Origin: Azospirillum sp.
GTDB lineage: Bacteria; Pseudomonadota; Alphaproteobacteria; Azospirillales; Azospirillaceae
Direction: 5' to 3'
NCBI GenBank assembly: GCA_027486405.1
Contig: JAIXPD010000028.1
Coordinates: forward strand, 1-64,000
DNA: 64,000 nucleotides
The notes under the pieces are model-generated. The model ran no database searches and was not told the origin of the DNA. It worked only from the letters and a program-made list of their open reading frames with translations. A program made the position numbers and the translations under genes. Position 1 is the first letter of the stretch. Every line of letters begins with the position of its first letter. This document shows positions 47,293 to 56,438 of the stretch, piece after piece.

Positions 47293-49677
47293 CTACCCGC
47301 GCGCCCCGTTCACCGGGGGGCGCAGCGGCAGGACGCAGCGGACCAGCGCGCCGCGCCCGCCGTCGGCCTCCAGCCGCCCGCCATGCAGTTCGGCGACGTT
47401 GCGGGCCAGCGACAGCGCCGACACCACCGTCGCCGCCGGGGTCCCGTCACCCGTCGGTTGGGCGGCGGCGCTGACCGCCAGAATCACCCGGTCGTCGGCG
47501 CGCTGGCCGGACAGGCGGATGCGGCGGTCGGGCGGCGGGTGGCGGATGGCGGCGACCACCAGGGTGAACAGCGCCTGTTTCAGCCGCTTGGTGTCGCCCT
47601 CGACGCTGCCCAGCCGGGCTGGGGCGTGCAATTCCAGCCGCAGACCGGCGCGGCGCGCCCATTCCCGTGTCAACCCGGCCACCCCGTCCAACAGGTCGGC
47701 GACATCGACCGTGCCGCGATCCAACGTGGTGACGCCCACCCCCAGGCTGGTCAGGCCGGCGGCGTCGCCGATCAGGTCCAGCGCCCGTTTGGCGGTGTCC
47801 AGCACGCCTTGGACGCAGGCGGCCTGCGCCGGGGTCAGACCGCCGGACGCGGGCACGGTCAGGCTTTCCGCCAGCCCGACGATGCCGGTCAACGGCGTGC
47901 GCAAATGGTGGGACACGCTGGCGACGAACTCCCCCTTCAACTGGTCGGCGGCCTCAAGGGCGGCGTTGGACGCCCGCAACGCCTGCTCCAGCCGCGCGCC
48001 GTCGGTGACGTCCAGATAGCTGTTCAGCACCGCGCCGTCGGGCAGCGGCAGGGTGGAAAACTCCACGACCGACCCGTCGCTGCGCTCCGCCCGGCCCGAA
48101 CGGACAGCGCGTTCCAGCGTCGCCCCGATCATCTCGTCCTTCAGCGCCTCCCAATCGGCCTCGCGGGCCTCTTCCGCCGATGGGGCATCCGACGGGGTGT
48201 CGGCCGGATCGCCCCCCGGCATTCCGTCCTCTGCCGCCCCGTCCTCTGCCACTCCGTCCTCTGTTTCCGGGGCGGCGGGGGTGGCGTGCAGCAGCGGGCG
48301 CATCCAGTCGATCACGTCGGCGATGTGCGGTTCGCCCTGCAAATCCTCGTCCGGCAGATCCCACAGCCGGGCAAAGGCCGGATTGAACAGCTTCAGGCGG
48401 CCATCGCCGCCGAAGACGGCGATGCCCTCGGCCAGATTGTCCAGCGTTTCCCGCTGCACCGCCATCAACGTGTTGTAGGAGGATTGCAGCGCCAGCGTGT
48501 TGGTCACATCCTCCAGGATGGTGATGAGACCGCCCAGCGGGTGCGGGGCCGCCATGTGGCGCAGGGTGGTCCCGTCGGGCAGGTGCAGCAGCTCTTCCAC
48601 CGGCTCGATCAGATGGGTGTAGCGGGTCAGGCGCTCGCGCTTGAAGGTCTGGTAATCGGCGTATTCCGGCAGGCGGCGGCGGCTGCGCAGTTCCTCCAGC
48701 ACCTCGGCGTTGGTGGGTTCGCCGCGCAACCACGCCTCCTCCAGGTTCCACAGGCGGGCGTAGGCCTGGTTGAAGAATTTCAGGCGGGTGTCGGCCCCGA
48801 AAATGGCGATGGCGCTGCCCAGCCGTTCCAACACCTCGGCGTGGGCGGCCAGATGGCGGTCGAGTTCGCCGCGCGCCTCCTCAAGCCCGGTCTGGTCCAG
48901 CGCGTGGCCGAGAAGCTGCGCCCCGCCGGGCAGCGCCACCGGCAAGGGGGCCTCGGTGATGTCCAGAATCCGGCGTTCGGTGCCGATGACCAGCGGGATC
49001 CGTTCCGACTGGGCGAAGCCGCCCGCCCGCGCCCGCGCCGCCAGCGCCCGCCCGCTCACCGGAACCAATTCGATCTGGCGGGACAGCACGGCGGCCGGAT
49101 CGTCGTCCACGGCGCGGGCGTAGGCGCGGTTGCACCAGGACAGGGCGAGCGCGCCGTCGCGCAGCCACACCGGAATCGGCAGGGCGTCGAGCGCGGCGCG
49201 GGCGTCGGCCAGGGCCGCTTCGGCGGTGATGCGGGCGGCCTCCTCGGATCGCGCGGTGGCGCTGGCGCTGGTCAGCGCGCTCACATCCTCGATCCACACC
49301 ACATCGCAGCGCGCCGCGCCGTCGCCGCCGCGCCGCCCGGTCAAGGCCAAGGTCCGGCCATCGGCGATCCGCAGCGCCCGACGAAAGGGTGTGCCATCCC
49401 GCCGCAAATCGGCCAACGCCCCGGCCATCCCCGGATCCTCGACGCTGTGGGCGAGCGCGTCGGGATGGTCGATTCCCAGCAGCGCCCCCGCTTCGACCGA
49501 CAGGATCCCCACGCCAGCGGCGTCCCAGGCGCACCAGGGCCATGGCGCGGTGCTCAGGCGCGCGGCCAGCCGGTCGCGCTCGTCCGCCGCCACCACCGCC
49601 TGGGCGGCCACACGCCGGGCCTCCTCCTCGCGCCGCCGCTTCGCTCCGGTCCAGAACCAGCCATCCCACACCGCCAC
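47293..49677 (-). CDS. multi-PAS sensor kinase with degenerate ATP-binding domain
   Basis: 794 residues, no membrane helix apart from a weak N-terminal one. Several PAS units (LDRHLAAHAEVLERLGSAIA and LDNLAEGIAVFGGDGRLKLF), an Ala/Glu/Asp-rich insert, then HisKA with EFVASVSHHLRTPLTGIVGL. The HATPase domain is eroded: the N-box asparagines are replaced (LKQALFTLVVAAIRH), the GxGI region is lost, and the GTGLGL lid reads VVSALSLARNVAELHGG. Such proteins can act as phosphatases, dimer partners or sensors for another kinase, as DivL does. Read opposite to the preceding two-component pair. Confidence 0.85.
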   Translation of the reverse strand: MAVWDGWFWTGAKRRREEEARRVAAQAVVAADERDRLAARLSTAPWPWCAWDAAGVGILSVEAGALLGIDHPDALAHSVEDPGMAGALADLRRDGTPFRRALRIADGRTLALTGRRGGDGAARCDVVWIEDVSALTSASATARSEEAARITAEAALADARAALDALPIPVWLRDGALALSWCNRAYARAVDDDPAAVLSRQIELVPVSGRALAARARAGGFAQSERIPLVIGTERRILDITEAPLPVALPGGAQLLGHALDQTGLEEARGELDRHLAAHAEVLERLGSAIAIFGADTRLKFFNQAYARLWNLEEAWLRGEPTNAEVLEELRSRRRLPEYADYQTFKRERLTRYTHLIEPVEELLHLPDGTTLRHMAAPHPLGGLITILEDVTNTLALQSSYNTLMAVQRETLDNLAEGIAVFGGDGRLKLFNPAFARLWDLPDEDLQGEPHIADVIDWMRPLLHATPAAPETEDGVAEDGAAEDGMPGGDPADTPSDAPSAEEAREADWEALKDEMIGATLERAVRSGRAERSDGSVVEFSTLPLPDGAVLNSYLDVTDGARLEQALRASNAALEAADQLKGEFVASVSHHLRTPLTGIVGLAESLTVPASGGLTPAQAACVQGVLDTAKRALDLIGDAAGLTSLGVGVTTLDRGTVDVADLLDGVAGLTREWARRAGLRLELHAPARLGSVEGDTKRLKQALFTLVVAAIRHPPPDRRIRLSGQRADDRVILAVSAAAQPTGDGTPAATVVSALSLARNVAELHGGRLEADGGRGALVRCVLPLRPPVNGARG

Positions 49678-49758
49678 GCCCGATCCCCCTGATCCTCCGC
49701 CGATCCGGAAAGACTAGAGCAAGCCACCGCCGGGGGCCACTCACACCGCTGGGGCTGG

Positions 49759-49932
49759 CAGGGCAATCGGGTGAAGGCTTGAAATTCCTTTATTAGGATA
49801 TTTGTCATCCCCGCGAAGGCGGGGATCCAGAGTTCGCAGAGTGGCTCTGACGGGAAAGCCTGGATCCCCGCCTTCGCGGGGATGACGGTAAATCCTTCGC
49901 GTAGGTTTATAAACCTTCAAGCGATTGCCCTG
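49759..49932. mobile_element. 174-bp MITE, copy C
   Basis: Ends CAGGGCAATCGGGTGAAGG and CTTCAAGCGATTGCCCTG (inverted repeats of about 20 bases); internal palindrome with ATCCCCGCG/CGCGGGGAT arms. Perfect 10-bp target duplication CTGGGGCTGG at 49749-49758 and 49933-49942. The right end codes for the last residues and stop of the hybrid kinase. Confidence 0.92.
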
Positions 49933-52900
49933 CTGGGGCTGGGGCTGGGGCTGGGACCGGTGCCGGAGACGCGGCGTCGCGGCGCAGGGCGCGGATCGCC
50001 TCCTCCACCTCGGCAAAGGCCACGGTCAGGGCGGCGGCGTGGCGCTGGGCGTCGTCCGTCCGCCCTTCGATGACCGCGCGCTCCATCGCCGTGCAGTGGG
50101 TGGCCAACCGCTTCGCCCCGGCGGTGCGCGCGGCCCCGGCGGCGGAATGGGCGGCGGCGCGGGCGTCCTCCATCTGGCCCGCCGCCAGAGCGGCCAGCGC
50201 CTGATCCAGCGTGGGGCGGGTGGTTTCCAGGAAATAATCCATCATGTCGAGCGTCCCGCCATCCAGCGACCCGAAGGTTTCCCGCAGATGGTCAAGATCC
50301 AGAATCGGGCCATCCGTCGCCGAGCCATCCATCGTCGGGCCATCCATCGTCGGGGGAGCGGACGTTGGAATCGCGGGCGTCAGAAGCGCGGGGGGCGTGG
50401 GGAGGGGGGCGGGATCCGGGGGCGCTGGCGACAACGCCGCCGCCGCGCCCGGCGGGCAAGGGGACGCGGCCGCACAGGGCGCGCCAGGGGATTCGGGTGT
50501 GCAGGGAGTGCAGGGGGCGCACGGCGCGGTCAGCCAGCGGTTCAGGGCGGAGGCCAGTTGCGTCAAGCTGACCGGCTTGGCCAGATAATCGTCCATCCCC
50601 GCCGCCGCGCAGCGCTCCCGCTCGCCCGACAGCGCGTTGGCGGTCATCGCCACGATGGGCAGACGCCGCGCGCAGCCCGCCGCCGCTTCGTCCGCGCGCA
50701 CGCGGCGGGCCAGTTCGTAGCCGTCCATGCGCGGCATGTGGCAATCGGTGATGAGCAGGCGGAAGCCGCCGCGCCGCCACGCCGCCAGCGCCGCTTTCCC
50801 ATCCTCGGCCAATTCGGCCTGGAAGCCCAGGCGGCGCAACTGCCGCAGAACGACCTGCTGGTTGGTCGGGTTGTCCTCCGCCACCAGGATCAGGCCGTCG
50901 CCGGTCGCCGGAGTGGGGCGGGCCGCCGCCTCCAGCGCCGCGCGGTCGGGTGGAGCCGGATAGCGCCCAGCCGACACCCCGGCGGGGAGGGCCGCCCCCA
51001 CGCCGCGCCCGGTCAGCAACAAGGCCGCGTCGATCAAGGCGGACCGGTGCACGGGTTGCGTCAACCCGCCGCCCGGCGTGACCGCGCCGTTGGCCAGCGC
51101 GCCATTCGCCAGCCCGCCGGTGGCGTCGCCGACCAGCAGGCGCGGAATCGCCGGACCGCGCACACCGACCATCGGACCGATGCGCTCGGCCAGCGGGGCG
51201 GTCGTCACCAGCAGATCCAGCCCCGGACGCACCAGCCGCCCGACCGCGTCGGCCACCGACCCGGCGGACGCGACCTCGGCCCCGCTCTGGGTCAGGTAAC
51301 GGGTCAGGACCGCGCGCTGCATCTCGTCGTCATCGACCACCAGCACCGACAGGCCGCGCAACGCCGCCGCCCGTTCGACCGGGGCGGCCGGAACGGTCGG
51401 CAGATCGACGGTGAACCAGAAGCTGGACCCCCGGCCCGGCACCGATTCGACGCCGATCCGTCCGCCCATCATCTCCACCAGCCGGGTGCAGATCGCCAAA
51501 CCCAGCCCGGTGCCGCCGAACCGCCGGGTGGTGGAACTGTCGGCCTGGCTGAAGGGCTGGAACAGGCGGGCCTGTCCCTCCGGCCCGATGCCGATGCCGC
51601 TGTCCTCCACGACAAAGCGCAGGTGGATGCGCGGTGTTTCGTCGCTGGGCGCATCCGCCGGACGGGCGGACACCCGCAGCACCACGCGGCCCCGGTCGGT
51701 GAATTTGATGGCGTTGCCGGTCAGGTTGAACAGGATTTGCCGCAGGCGGCCCGAATCGCCGCGCACCAGCGGCGGCACCGATCCGTCGATGTCGCAGATC
51801 AGGGCCAGCGCCTTTTGGTGGGCCTGCGGGGCGAGCAGATCGGCCACCCCCTCCACCAGTTCCGCCGGTTGCAGGTCCTGCTCCTCCAGATCCAGCTTGC
51901 CGGCCTCGATCTTCGACAGGTCCAGGATGTCGTCGATGATCCGCAGCAGCGAGGTGGCGCTGTCGCGCATGGTGGTGACGAGCGTGCGCTGTTCGGCGTC
52001 CAGCGGGGTCAGCGCCGTCAGTTCCAGCATGCCCAGCACCCCGTTCATCGGCGTGCGGATCTCGTGGCTCATCGTCGCCAGGAATTCGGATTTGGAGCGG
52101 GCGGCGACCTCCGCCTGTTCCTTGGCGGCGCGCAGGGCCTCCTCCGCCCGCTTGCGCTCGGTGATGTCGTAACTCCAGGCCAGCACCGCCGGTTGCCCTT
52201 CGAAGGCGGTGCGCTGCAAGGTCTGCAAGGCCCACACCCGGCTGCCGTCGGGGCGGTCCACCGCCACCTCCACATCGCGGGCGACGACGTCGCCGTCGCT
52301 GGCGCGCCCGTCCTCCGCCATTGCCCGGTCTTGCCGGGGCAAACGGCTGGACGGCGCGCCCGGATCGGGGGCGGCCAGCCGGTGGGGGCTGCCGATGAAG
52401 GCCTCGGGTGCCACCCCGGCCAACTCCGCCGCGCGGGCGTTGGCGAACACGACCCGGCCATCGCCGCGCCCGATCGACACGCCGACCGGGCTTTGTTCCA
52501 AAATCGCGCGCAGCCGCCGTTCGCTGTCGCTGAGCGCGCTTTCGCGCGCGCTGAGCGCCCCGACGAAATAGGCCAGGGCGCGGGCCATCTCGCCGATCTC
52601 GTCGTCGCCCTGGGCGGGGACGACCACGGTGGTTCCCGTCTCATACGCCATCATCGCCGCCTGAAGCGCGCGCAACCGCCGCACCACGTTGCGGTGGATG
52701 TAGACGAAGATCGCCGCCGCCCCCAGGATCGACAGGATCGCCATGGCGATGATCGCCCGTTTGCCGTCGCCGATCACCCGTTCGAAATCGGCCGAGCGGC
52801 GGGCGATGTCGCGCTCCACCATCAGGAAATAGTCGGACACGGTGGCGACCAGCCGGTCCGACACGGTTTGATTGCGCGCCGTCGCCCCCTTGATGGCGCG

Positions 52901-53680
52901 CTGCAAGGCCAATTCGTTGGCGCGCGCGCCGAAGACCGGCCCGTTGGCGACGGTGGCGGCGGCCAATTCGGCCTGAAGCGGGCGCAGCGTGGCCGTGGCC
53001 TCCGGCGGCAACGCGGTCAGCGTCGCGCCCGCGCGCTCCAGCGCGGCGACGGCGTCGGCCCGCAGCCGCGCCAGCCGGGTTTCGTGATCGGCCCGCAGCG
53101 CGGCGAGCAGGATCGTCACCGTTTCCGCTGCGTCGCGCTGCCAGCGCAGCACCGTGTCGCGCTCCACCCCCGCCACGGTTTCGGCCGTGTCCGCCGCCGC
53201 GCGCAGCCGGGCCGACAGATCGGTGAGGGCAAGGGCGCGGTCGTTGAGGTCGGCGGTCTGGGCCAGTTGGGCATCGACCTGCGCGTTCAGGTTCAGCAGG
53301 TTGGCGACCAGCTCGTTCTTGCGGCGTTCCAGCTCGCTCAGGTCGGTCACGGCCTCGCCCTGGCCGCGCGACAGCAGGCGGGCCATCAGCTCTTCCAGCA
53401 GGACGATCTGGTCGCCCAGCCGGGCCATCACCGCCTCGCGCGCGGCCTGGTCCTGCACGGCGACCAGGGCCGGGGCGATGGCGGCCACCGTGCCGCTCTG
53501 CTGGGCCAATTGCGACGACGCGACCAGCCCCGGCACCTTCGCCGTGGCGATCTGCTCGAACCCGTCATGAAAGCGGGAAAACAGGGACACGGCAACGACG
53601 CTGGTCACGGCGGCCAGCCCGCCGATCACCGTCAACCCCGCCAGAATGCGAAAGGCCACGCTACGCCGGGGAACCCGCAT
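49907..53680 (-). CDS. TorS-like hybrid sensor histidine kinase (HAMP-PAS-HisKA-HATPase-REC-REC-Hpt)
   Basis: 1257 residues. Membrane helix near residues 9-32, a long helical periplasmic sensor domain of the TorS type, a second helix (AIIAMAILSILGAAAIFVYI), HAMP, PAS (LRAILEQSPVGVSIGRGDGR), HisKA (LATMSHEIRTPMNGVLGMLE), intact HATPase (GTGLGLAICTRLVEMMGG), a first receiver-like domain without an acceptor Asp, an active receiver (FRLLITDCHMPRMDGYELAR) and a Hpt domain with AAAHSAAGAARTAGAKRL. A complete phosphorelay in one protein. Its final GQSLEGL and TAA stop come from an inserted MITE. ATG 53680 is the chosen start. Confidence 0.93.
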   Translation of the reverse strand: MRVPRRSVAFRILAGLTVIGGLAAVTSVVAVSLFSRFHDGFEQIATAKVPGLVASSQLAQQSGTVAAIAPALVAVQDQAAREAVMARLGDQIVLLEELMARLLSRGQGEAVTDLSELERRKNELVANLLNLNAQVDAQLAQTADLNDRALALTDLSARLRAAADTAETVAGVERDTVLRWQRDAAETVTILLAALRADHETRLARLRADAVAALERAGATLTALPPEATATLRPLQAELAAATVANGPVFGARANELALQRAIKGATARNQTVSDRLVATVSDYFLMVERDIARRSADFERVIGDGKRAIIAMAILSILGAAAIFVYIHRNVVRRLRALQAAMMAYETGTTVVVPAQGDDEIGEMARALAYFVGALSARESALSDSERRLRAILEQSPVGVSIGRGDGRVVFANARAAELAGVAPEAFIGSPHRLAAPDPGAPSSRLPRQDRAMAEDGRASDGDVVARDVEVAVDRPDGSRVWALQTLQRTAFEGQPAVLAWSYDITERKRAEEALRAAKEQAEVAARSKSEFLATMSHEIRTPMNGVLGMLELTALTPLDAEQRTLVTTMRDSATSLLRIIDDILDLSKIEAGKLDLEEQDLQPAELVEGVADLLAPQAHQKALALICDIDGSVPPLVRGDSGRLRQILFNLTGNAIKFTDRGRVVLRVSARPADAPSDETPRIHLRFVVEDSGIGIGPEGQARLFQPFSQADSSTTRRFGGTGLGLAICTRLVEMMGGRIGVESVPGRGSSFWFTVDLPTVPAAPVERAAALRGLSVLVVDDDEMQRAVLTRYLTQSGAEVASAGSVADAVGRLVRPGLDLLVTTAPLAERIGPMVGVRGPAIPRLLVGDATGGLANGALANGAVTPGGGLTQPVHRSALIDAALLLTGRGVGAALPAGVSAGRYPAPPDRAALEAAARPTPATGDGLILVAEDNPTNQQVVLRQLRRLGFQAELAEDGKAALAAWRRGGFRLLITDCHMPRMDGYELARRVRADEAAAGCARRLPIVAMTANALSGERERCAAAGMDDYLAKPVSLTQLASALNRWLTAPCAPCTPCTPESPGAPCAAASPCPPGAAAALSPAPPDPAPLPTPPALLTPAIPTSAPPTMDGPTMDGSATDGPILDLDHLRETFGSLDGGTLDMMDYFLETTRPTLDQALAALAAGQMEDARAAAHSAAGAARTAGAKRLATHCTAMERAVIEGRTDDAQRHAAALTVAFAEVEEAIRALRRDAASPAPVPAPAPAPAGQSLEGL

Positions 53681-53799
53681 GCCGTCCCTGCCTCCGTCCG
53701 CCCTGCCTGTGCCTATCGCCCGGCGCATTCGGTCTCGTGTCTCCTAGCATGGCCGATCCGAGGCGCGCAATTCAACCACGGCGACCGGCGCGGCGGCGC

Positions 53800-54058
53800 C
53801 AGGGCAATCGCTTGAAGCATCGCGCACCCGACCGGAACAAGAATCGCCACGGATTTCGCGAATTTTTTCACGGATTTCACAGAGAGCGTCTCAGAGCTTC
53901 CCTGCTTGCGATTTTGCGGCAACCCTCGTGGTGGGATGCGGGACGCGATGGGAGTCGAAAAGCCTTGTGATCCCTCATTTTGTCCGTGAAATCCGTGTCT
54001 ATTCTTGTTTGCGTCTTGTTTGCGTGGTGATGATCGCTCGTTCAAGCGATTGCCGCTG
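53800..54058. mobile_element. ~259-bp non-autonomous element, copy D
   Basis: Begins CAGGGCAATCGCTTGAAGC and ends TTCAAGCGATTGCCGCTG, the same terminal sequence as the 174-bp MITEs but with a different interior: CCACGGATTTCGCGAATT on the left and TCCGTGAAATCCGTGTCTAT on the right form a long imperfect palindrome. Flanks GCGGCGGCGC and GCGGCGGCCC are a likely 10-bp duplication (one mismatch). It fills most of the 53681-54140 gap. Confidence 0.78.
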
Positions 54059-54140
54059 GCGGCGGCCCAGCCCCTTGACAGAACGCCGCCGCTCCCGACC
54101 TGTCAGGCGTTCCATCCCGGCTCCACCTTCAGGATTCCGC

Positions 54141-54818
54141 ATGCTTCACGCCCTGTCTCTGGCCTTCGGTCAATTGTCCGACCCGCGCACGCGCAAGGTG
54201 GTGTGGGTCGGGGTGGGGGCGGCGGCCACCGCCTATGGCCTGCTGACGGTTGCGGTGTGGTGGGCGCTGTACCACACGCCGCTGACCGGCAACGGCTGGG
54301 TCGATGGCGCGCTGGATCTGTTGGGCGGACTGGTCGTGCTGCTGCTGGCCTGGCTGCTGTTTCCCGCCACCGTCGGCACGGTGTCCAGCCTGTTCCTGGA
54401 CGAGGTGGTGGACCGGGTGGAGACCCGCCATTACCCCCATCTGCCGCCGCCGCGCCGGTCGCGTTGGACGGCGGAGGTGCTGATGGCGCTGCGTTTCCTG
54501 GCGGTGGTGATCGCGGCGAATCTGCTGGCGCTGCCGCTCTACATCGCCCTGCCGGGGCTGAACATCCTGGTCTTCTACACCCTGAACGGCTATCTGCTGG
54601 GCCGCGAGTATTTCGAACTTGTGGCCAATCGGCGGATGGACTGGCGGGAGGCGCGGTTGCTGCGCCGCGCCCGCCCGTTCAAGCCGTTCGCCGCCGGGGT
54701 CGTGATCGCCTTCCTGTCCACCATCCCGCTGGTCAATCTGTTGGTTCCCGTGGTCGCCAGCGCCTTTATGGTTCATGTGTTCCAATCGATGACAGGCCCC
54801 TTGCGGCGGGTCGGATGA
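54141..54818 (+). CDS. EI24/CysZ-like membrane protein
   Basis: 225 residues, four to five hydrophobic segments (VGVGAAATAYGLLTVAVWWA, GLVVLLLAWLLFPATVGTVS, FLAVVIAANLLALPLYIALP, GVVIAFLSTIPLVNLLVPVV) and the EI24 feature TLNGYLLGREYFELVANRR. CysZ imports sulfate in E. coli; alphaproteobacterial EI24 proteins have no proven role. Followed by the bactofilin gene after about 125 bases. Confidence 0.87.
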   Translation: MLHALSLAFGQLSDPRTRKVVWVGVGAAATAYGLLTVAVWWALYHTPLTGNGWVDGALDLLGGLVVLLLAWLLFPATVGTVSSLFLDEVVDRVETRHYPHLPPPRRSRWTAEVLMALRFLAVVIAANLLALPLYIALPGLNILVFYTLNGYLLGREYFELVANRRMDWREARLLRRARPFKPFAAGVVIAFLSTIPLVNLLVPVVASAFMVHVFQSMTGPLRRVG

Positions 54819-54944
54819 CCGTGTTACGCCGCAAGCGGCGCGGTCGCCACCGGACGATCCGTCGGCACGCCGCCCGTTGCCGCCCGTTGACACGCGGCGA
54901 TGCCGTTCAGCCCACCCGCCTTTCCTGATTGGGGATCATCGTTC

Positions 54945-55670
54945 ATGCTGTTCGGACGCAAGACTCCGCCCGCCGCACCCAAACCCGACAGCGCCGCAGC
55001 GGCCCACGCCACCGGCCCGGCGGCCAAGCCGGACGAGGCGGCGACCACCCTGTCGCCGCTGGCCTCGCTGAACGCCACGGCGGACACGCCATCCCCAGCC
55101 TACGCGGTGCCGAGCTTTGCCCGCCCGGCCCCATCCGATTCGACGCCTTCCGTCAAGGGAACCGAGATGAACACCAGCAGCCCGAAGCCCCCGACCGCTC
55201 CGTCTCTTCCGGGTGCCGGTTTCAAGACCGACGTGCCCCGCCGCGTCGTCGATTCGACCGGCCTGACCTCGCGCCAACCCGCCCCGCTGGGGGCGGCCCC
55301 GCTGCCGCCGATGACCCCGGCTCTGCCCGACCAGCGCCGCCTGACGGTCGGCCGCGACATCTCGTTGTCGGGTGAGATCGGCTCCTGCGACGTGCTGATC
55401 GTCGAGGGCACGGTGGAAGCCAAGCTGCGCGAAGGGCGGTCCATCGAGGTCGCCAACGGCGGCCTGTTCAAGGGATCGGTCGAGATCGACGAGGCCGACA
55501 TCGGCGGCCGGTTCGAAGGCGACATCGCCGTGCGTGGCCGTCTGGTCGTGCGCTCCACCGGCCGGATCAACGGTTCGGTCAAGTATGGTGAACTGACGGT
55601 CGAGCCGGGCGGCCAACTGTCGGGCAGCATCGCGCTCTACACCGAAACGCCGAAGACCGACGGCGTCTGA
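54945..55670 (+). CDS. bactofilin (polymer-forming cytoskeletal protein)
   Basis: 241 residues. A long Pro/Ala/Ser-rich, probably unstructured N-terminal region (residues 1-125) leads to the right-handed beta-helix DUF583 domain (VGRDISLSGEIGSCDVLIVE, LFKGSVEIDEADIGGRFEGD, LVVRSTGRINGSVKYGELTV). Bactofilins polymerise without nucleotide and position cell-wall enzymes or chromosome machinery. ATG 54945 gives the MLFGRK start; a strong terminator follows. Confidence 0.92.
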   Translation: MLFGRKTPPAAPKPDSAAAAHATGPAAKPDEAATTLSPLASLNATADTPSPAYAVPSFARPAPSDSTPSVKGTEMNTSSPKPPTAPSLPGAGFKTDVPRRVVDSTGLTSRQPAPLGAAPLPPMTPALPDQRRLTVGRDISLSGEIGSCDVLIVEGTVEAKLREGRSIEVANGGLFKGSVEIDEADIGGRFEGDIAVRGRLVVRSTGRINGSVKYGELTVEPGGQLSGSIALYTETPKTDGV

Positions 55671-55713
55671 TCGCCCCCGCGCCCGAGTCGCGGCGCGGAC
55701 ATCACGCGAAAGA

Positions 55714-55767
55714 CCCCCACGCAAAAGGCCCGGCCCGGGGAAACCCGGCCGGGCCTTTTGCGTGGGG
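55714..55767. terminator. strong palindromic terminator
   Basis: A ~25-bp perfect inverted repeat around loop AAA (CCCACGCAAAAGGCCCGGCC / GGCCGGGCCTTTTGCGTGGG). The CTTTTGC arm gives a T run in both directions, so it can end the bactofilin transcript and the converging irr transcript. Confidence 0.85.
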
Positions 55768-55823
55768 ATGATTTGGGGTGGCGGTTTCAGGGGCGTGTCG
55801 GCATCAGGGGCCGGTTGGAACGC

Positions 55824-56285
55824 TCAGGCGGTGGTCGCGGGTGCTGACGCGCCGGGGGCTTCGACCAGGCGGACGATCACGTCCACCCGCGCGATCCGGG
55901 TCCCGTCCGGCGCGCTGGGCAGCGACCGCAGCATCAGATGGTCGGCGGGGATGTCCACCAGACGCCCGGCGTCCTCCAGAAAGAAATGATGGTGGTCGCT
56001 GGTGTTGGTGTCGAAATAGGATTTTCCCGCTTCCACCACCACCTCGCGCAGCAGACCGGCGGCGGTGAACTGGTTCAGCGTGTTGTAGACGGTGGCCAGC
56101 GACACGGCCAGATCGGCGGCGATTGCCTCACCGTGCAGCTGCTCGGCGGTGACGTGGCGGTCATGGCCTTCGAACAGCAGGCGGGCCAGCCCCAGACGCT
56201 GGCGGGTCGGGCGCAGCCCGGCACCGTTGAGACGGTCCAGAAGCTGCTTGTAGGGGCGGGTGGCGGTTGTCATCGGCGATGGCAT
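55824..56285 (-). CDS. irr: iron response regulator Irr (Fur family)
   Basis: 153 residues. Winged-helix recognition region VSLATVYNTLNQFTAAGLLRE near residue 65 and dimer domain with SDHHHFFLEDAGRLVDI. The HHH in place of Fur's HHDH..C and the lack of zinc cysteines mark Irr, which binds haem and represses or activates iron genes in alphaproteobacteria. The ATG at 56285 has a GGGGGG stretch upstream; ATG 56273 is an alternative. Confidence 0.92.
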   Translation of the reverse strand: MPSPMTTATRPYKQLLDRLNGAGLRPTRQRLGLARLLFEGHDRHVTAEQLHGEAIAADLAVSLATVYNTLNQFTAAGLLREVVVEAGKSYFDTNTSDHHHFFLEDAGRLVDIPADHLMLRSLPSAPDGTRIARVDVIVRLVEAPGASAPATTA

Positions 56286-56438
56286 GGGCTGTGGCCCCCC
56301 ACAGAACGGGTTGGGGTTGGGCGTTGCGACGTCATGCGCCCGTTTGCGTTCGAACCATTCTAAAACCGATGGGCCGTGCGGCGCAATCACGGCGCGGCGC
56401 ACGGCCCATCGGGAACAACCCTGACTCAACCCCGGCGA

